Assembly (NCBI GenBank): GCA_036676355.1
Contig: JAKFDA010000024.1
Location: forward strand, 1 to 6,158
DNA length: 6,158 bases
From: ZC4RG42 sp036676355
Lineage (GTDB): Bacteria > Pseudomonadota > Gammaproteobacteria > Burkholderiales > SG8-39
Reading direction: 5' to 3'
Part shown: positions 4,907-6,158 of the stretch, one piece after another
How positions within the stretch are numbered: position 1 is the first letter of the stretch
Layout of the letters: every line of letters begins with the position of its first letter
Position numbers and translations under genes: made by a program
The notes under the pieces: model-generated
What the model was told of the DNA's origin: nothing
Database searches by the model: none
The model's input: the letters and a program-made list of their open reading frames with translations, nothing else

Positions 4907-6136
4907 TCACGCGCCGCCCGTCATCGCTTTGCCCATGCCCCAGATCGGCATCAGCACGCCGAGCGCAAGGATCAGCACGAGGATCGCGAGAGAGACAATC
5001 AGAATCGGCTCGATCTGCGAAGCGAGTGTCTTCAGATCGTATTCGACGTCACGCTCGTATAGCGATGCGACTTCGAGCATGAGCTCGTCCAGCGCGCCGG
5101 TTTCCTCGCCCACGCCGATCATCTGCAGAACGACCGGCGAGAAGACGCCTGCGGTAACAGCGGTGCGCAGTATGGATTCACCGCGCTCCACGCCGTCGCG
5201 CATCTGTTCGATGCGGCTGCCGATATAGTCATTCTCCACCACCTTCGATACGACCGACAGGGCCTGCACCAGCGGCACGCCGCTGCGCATGGACAGGGCG
5301 AAGCTGCGCGCAAAGCGCGCCAGCGTGGCCTTGGCGACGATCTTTCCGGCGATGGGAATGCGCAGCTTGAAGCGGTCCCATTTATAGCGCCCGTGCGGCG
5401 TGGCGATCCAGAGCTTGAAGGCCACGCCGCCGCCGATCGTTCCGGCCAAAAGCAGCGGCCAGTAGTCGACCGTGAAATCGGAGAAAGCGATGAGTCCCTT
5501 CGTCAAGACAGGCAGTTCGGCGTTGAAGCCTTTGTACAACTGCGCAAACGTCGGAATGACGAACACGTTCACGATCACCAGCGCCGCGATCATCGCGCAG
5601 ACCACGAACATCGGATAGCGCAACGCCGCTTTCACGCGGCCGCGCATGTCGATCTCGAATTCGAGGTGCTGCGACAGACGCAGAAATACTTCTTCCAGAC
5701 GACCGGTCATTTCGCCGACGCGCACCATGGCGACGAAGAAGGACGAAAAGAATTGCGGATGGCGACGCATCGCCGCCGACAACTCGCGCCCGCTGTCCAG
5801 GCTGATGCGCAGTTCGAGCAACACGCGGGCGAGGGCAGGGTTGGTGGCCGATTCCTGCAGCCCGGCGAGAGCGCGCATGATCGGCACGCCGGCGCGCAGC
5901 AACGTGTGCATCTGGCGCGCGAACAGCATCAGATCGATGGGCGTGACGCGATCGCGCATCCTGGCGGTCAGATCTTCGACCCGAAGCGCGCCGATGGCGG
6001 TCGCGGCACGGATTTCGACCGGCGTGATGCCGGTGTTGAAAAGCTGGTCGGCGACCGCGGATGAATCGCTCGATTCGATGCTGCCGCTCACGGCTTCACC
6101 ATGCTGGTTACGGCCTTTGTAGGCGAACGTGGTCAC
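4907..6136 (-). CDS. mshG: MshG, GspF/PilC-family inner-membrane platform protein
   Basis: The protein has 409 residues, the usual length for PilC/GspF/MshG. The start is GTG 6136, preceded by GGAAG four bases away and overlapping the upstream stop as GTGA. Two tandem GspF domains are visible, about 71-194 and 274-396. Each carries the duplicated acidic motif: GEMTGRLEE (141-149) and GEETGALDE (343-351). Membrane helices lie at about 174-197, 226-246 and 374-397 (PILIVSLAILVLILALGVL). The N-terminal FAYKGRNQHGEAVSG is the usual PilC-family opening. It sits in the inner membrane beneath the growing pilus and couples the MshE ATPase to pilin extraction and assembly. The MSHA assignment, rather than PilC or GspF, comes from the neighbours: an mshA-like pilin and the C-D-O-P-Q set follow downstream. 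It looks intact. Confidence 0.93.
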   Translation of the reverse strand: MTTFAYKGRNQHGEAVSGSIESSDSSAVADQLFNTGITPVEIRAATAIGALRVEDLTARMRDRVTPIDLMLFARQMHTLLRAGVPIMRALAGLQESATNPALARVLLELRISLDSGRELSAAMRRHPQFFSSFFVAMVRVGEMTGRLEEVFLRLSQHLEFEIDMRGRVKAALRYPMFVVCAMIAALVIVNVFVIPTFAQLYKGFNAELPVLTKGLIAFSDFTVDYWPLLLAGTIGGGVAFKLWIATPHGRYKWDRFKLRIPIAGKIVAKATLARFARSFALSMRSGVPLVQALSVVSKVVENDYIGSRIEQMRDGVERGESILRTAVTAGVFSPVVLQMIGVGEETGALDELMLEVASLYERDVEYDLKTLASQIEPILIVSLAILVLILALGVLMPIWGMGKAMTGGA

Positions 6137-6158
6137 TGGTCTTCCACTTCGCTGGCCA
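6133..6158 (-). CDS. 3' end of an upstream gene, probably mshE assembly ATPase
   Basis: Only the last seven full codons and the stop are in the window: they read ASEVEDQ and end at TGA 6135-6133. The stop overlaps the mshG GTG by four bases (GTGA), the usual sign of a coupled gene. The acidic tail carries no diagnostic motif. In MSHA operons the gene directly before mshG is mshE, the GspE/PilB-type ATPase, so that identity is inferred from gene order alone. Confidence 0.45.

Noticed and set aside
5393..6064. Long plus-strand open frame of 223 codons opposite mshG
   Set aside because: It is antisense to a well-conserved platform protein and reads as a His/Arg/Gln/Asp-rich composition with no domain. 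Long antisense frames are common in GC-rich genes.
1..6158. CRISPR array, tRNA or rRNA gene, insertion sequence, or defence/novel system
   Set aside because: I saw no regularly spaced repeats, no tRNA-like cloverleaf, no transposase and no gene outside the MSHA pilus set.

Overview
The window is the downstream half of a MSHA-type (mannose-sensitive haemagglutinin) type IV pilus operon. Every gene lies on the minus strand, so transcription runs from the right edge to the left edge. The DNA is GC-rich, with short or overlapping gene junctions. The gene content and order (mshE end, mshG, a prepilin, mshA, mshC, mshD, mshO, mshP, mshQ) and the glycine-rich form of MshQ suggest a proteobacterium, most likely a betaproteobacterium (Burkholderiales, Nitrosomonadales or Rhodocyclales type). 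A GC-rich gammaproteobacterium cannot be excluded. That placement is inferred from recall of families; no search was run.

Layout, right to left. 6133-6158 holds the last codons of an upstream gene, probably the assembly ATPase mshE, overlapping mshG by GTGA. 4907-6136 is mshG, the inner-membrane platform protein. 4357-4902 is an unnamed prepilin in the mshF/mshB position. 4112-4356 is a 245-base gap that must carry any promoter of the pilin gene; no strong promoter is visible. 3746-4111 is mshA, the major pilin, with the best Shine-Dalgarno in the window. 3652-3688 is a convincing intrinsic terminator directly after mshA. 3194-3637, 2740-3204, 1710-2639 (start uncertain) and 1289-1705 are four minor prepilins: mshC, mshD, mshO and mshP. 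1-1289 is the 5' part of mshQ, a large exported glycine-rich protein that runs off the left edge.

How the genes work together: MshG with the MshE ATPase forms the motor and platform, and MshA is the fibre subunit. MshC, D, O and P match, in order, the H-I-J-K minor-pseudopilin set of type II secretion (FimU-PilV-PilW-PilX of type IVa pili), which primes and caps the fibre. MshQ would be the exported tip or surface component. The terminator after mshA offers a simple way to make much more major pilin than minor pilins.

The most unusual spot is the mshD-mshO junction (about 2584-2745). Two different palindromic elements, which look like dispersed genomic repeats, fill the gap where the mshO ribosome-binding site and start should be. 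No in-frame ATG lies close to the prepilin leader. An out-of-frame ATG sits at the expected place, and a two-base change in a GC run would give a perfect short leader. This may be a frameshift, a slippage switch, or a repeat-donated start. Otherwise the window is a recognisable MSHA locus, not a new system.
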